Shown here: in pieces, positions 5,766 through 5,843 of the stretch
Layout of the letters: each line of letters starts with the position of its first letter
How positions within the stretch are numbered: position 1 is the first letter of the stretch
From: Actinomycetota bacterium
GTDB lineage: Bacteria; Acidobacteriota; Blastocatellia; Chloracidobacteriales; Chloracidobacteriaceae
DNA length: 5,843 bases
NCBI GenBank assembly: GCA_013298335.1
Contig: JAAFHI010000205.1
Location: 1 to 5,843, forward strand
Reading direction: 5' to 3'
Position numbers and translations under genes: made by a program
Notes under the pieces: generated by a model
What the model saw: only the letters and a program-made list of their open reading frames with translations
Database searches by the model: none
What the model was told of the DNA's origin: nothing

Positions 5766-5843
5766 GAATTGACAAGTCCCGCGCCCGGCTCGTAGGATGG
5801 AAGGGCTTCCTCAGTCACTTCAAATTCCCACCACTCCCTCTCT
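5766..5843. other. Downstream intergenic end of window
   Basis: These last 78 nt follow the recD2 stop. I see no terminator: the short palindrome GGAAGGGCTTCC has a 5-bp stem and no T-run. An ATG at 5797 opens a 15-codon frame to the window edge, but it has no ribosome binding site and overlaps the -10 of the candidate promoter, so it is not called. Confidence 0.5.
5769..5798 (+). promoter_or_regulatory. Candidate sigma-70 promoter for a gene right of the window
   Basis: A perfect TTGACA (5769-5774) is followed after 18 nt by TAGGAT (5793-5798), a 4/6 match to TATAAT. It starts 4 nt after the recD2 stop codon and points rightward, which suggests that a further plus-strand gene begins beyond the window. 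Confidence 0.45.

Noticed and set aside
5797..5843. Start of a truncated plus-strand CDS (MEGLPQ...)
   Set aside because: It has no ribosome binding site, overlaps a candidate -10 element, and is too short to judge.

Overview
The window is a GC-rich (about 60%) bacterial chromosomal segment. It holds two divergently oriented gene pairs and no plasmid, phage or transposase gene. The protein set suggests Acidobacteriota. An exported TPR protein with an FlgO/CsgG-like N-terminal domain and a DUF6599-like secreted protein are, as I recall the families, typical of that phylum. No rRNA or other marker is present, so the assignment is an inference.

Layout. On the minus strand, reading leftward from 1438, a small two-helix membrane protein with a bacterial PH (bPH2/YdbS-like) domain (1438-920) is followed after 74 nt by a secreted DUF6599-like protein (845 to beyond position 1). 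The DUF6599-like gene runs off the left edge, so its stop is not visible. On the plus strand, a signal-peptide TPR protein (1686-3350) is followed after 39 nt by a RecD2-type DNA helicase (3390-5765). The divergent intergenic region (1439-1685) carries a candidate extended -10 promoter for each direction and a large inverted repeat. The last 78 nt contain a plausible promoter pointing out of the window.

The most striking feature is not a gene. Short degenerate arrays with an exact 7-bp period occur four times, in different sequence families: AATCNNN units at 885-919, AATGCGG/AATATCG units as an inverted pair at 1552-1666, AAGGATG-like units at 4248-4303, and four perfect CCCAGCA units at 4381-4408. 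The last two lie inside recD2. There they form most of a 55-residue low-complexity insertion (residues 287-341) between the helix-hairpin-helix region and the helicase core. The insertion is 165 nt long, so the frame is kept, but gain or loss of a single 7-bp unit would shift the frame ahead of every helicase motif. Heptanucleotide short tandem repeats (STRRs) are known from cyanobacteria. I do not know of a described system or mechanism that explains several unrelated heptad families in one small region here.

Functionally the genes do not form an obvious pathway. The minus pair are envelope or secreted proteins of unknown role, the TPR protein is probably periplasmic, and RecD2 is a DNA repair and replication-associated 5'-3' helicase.
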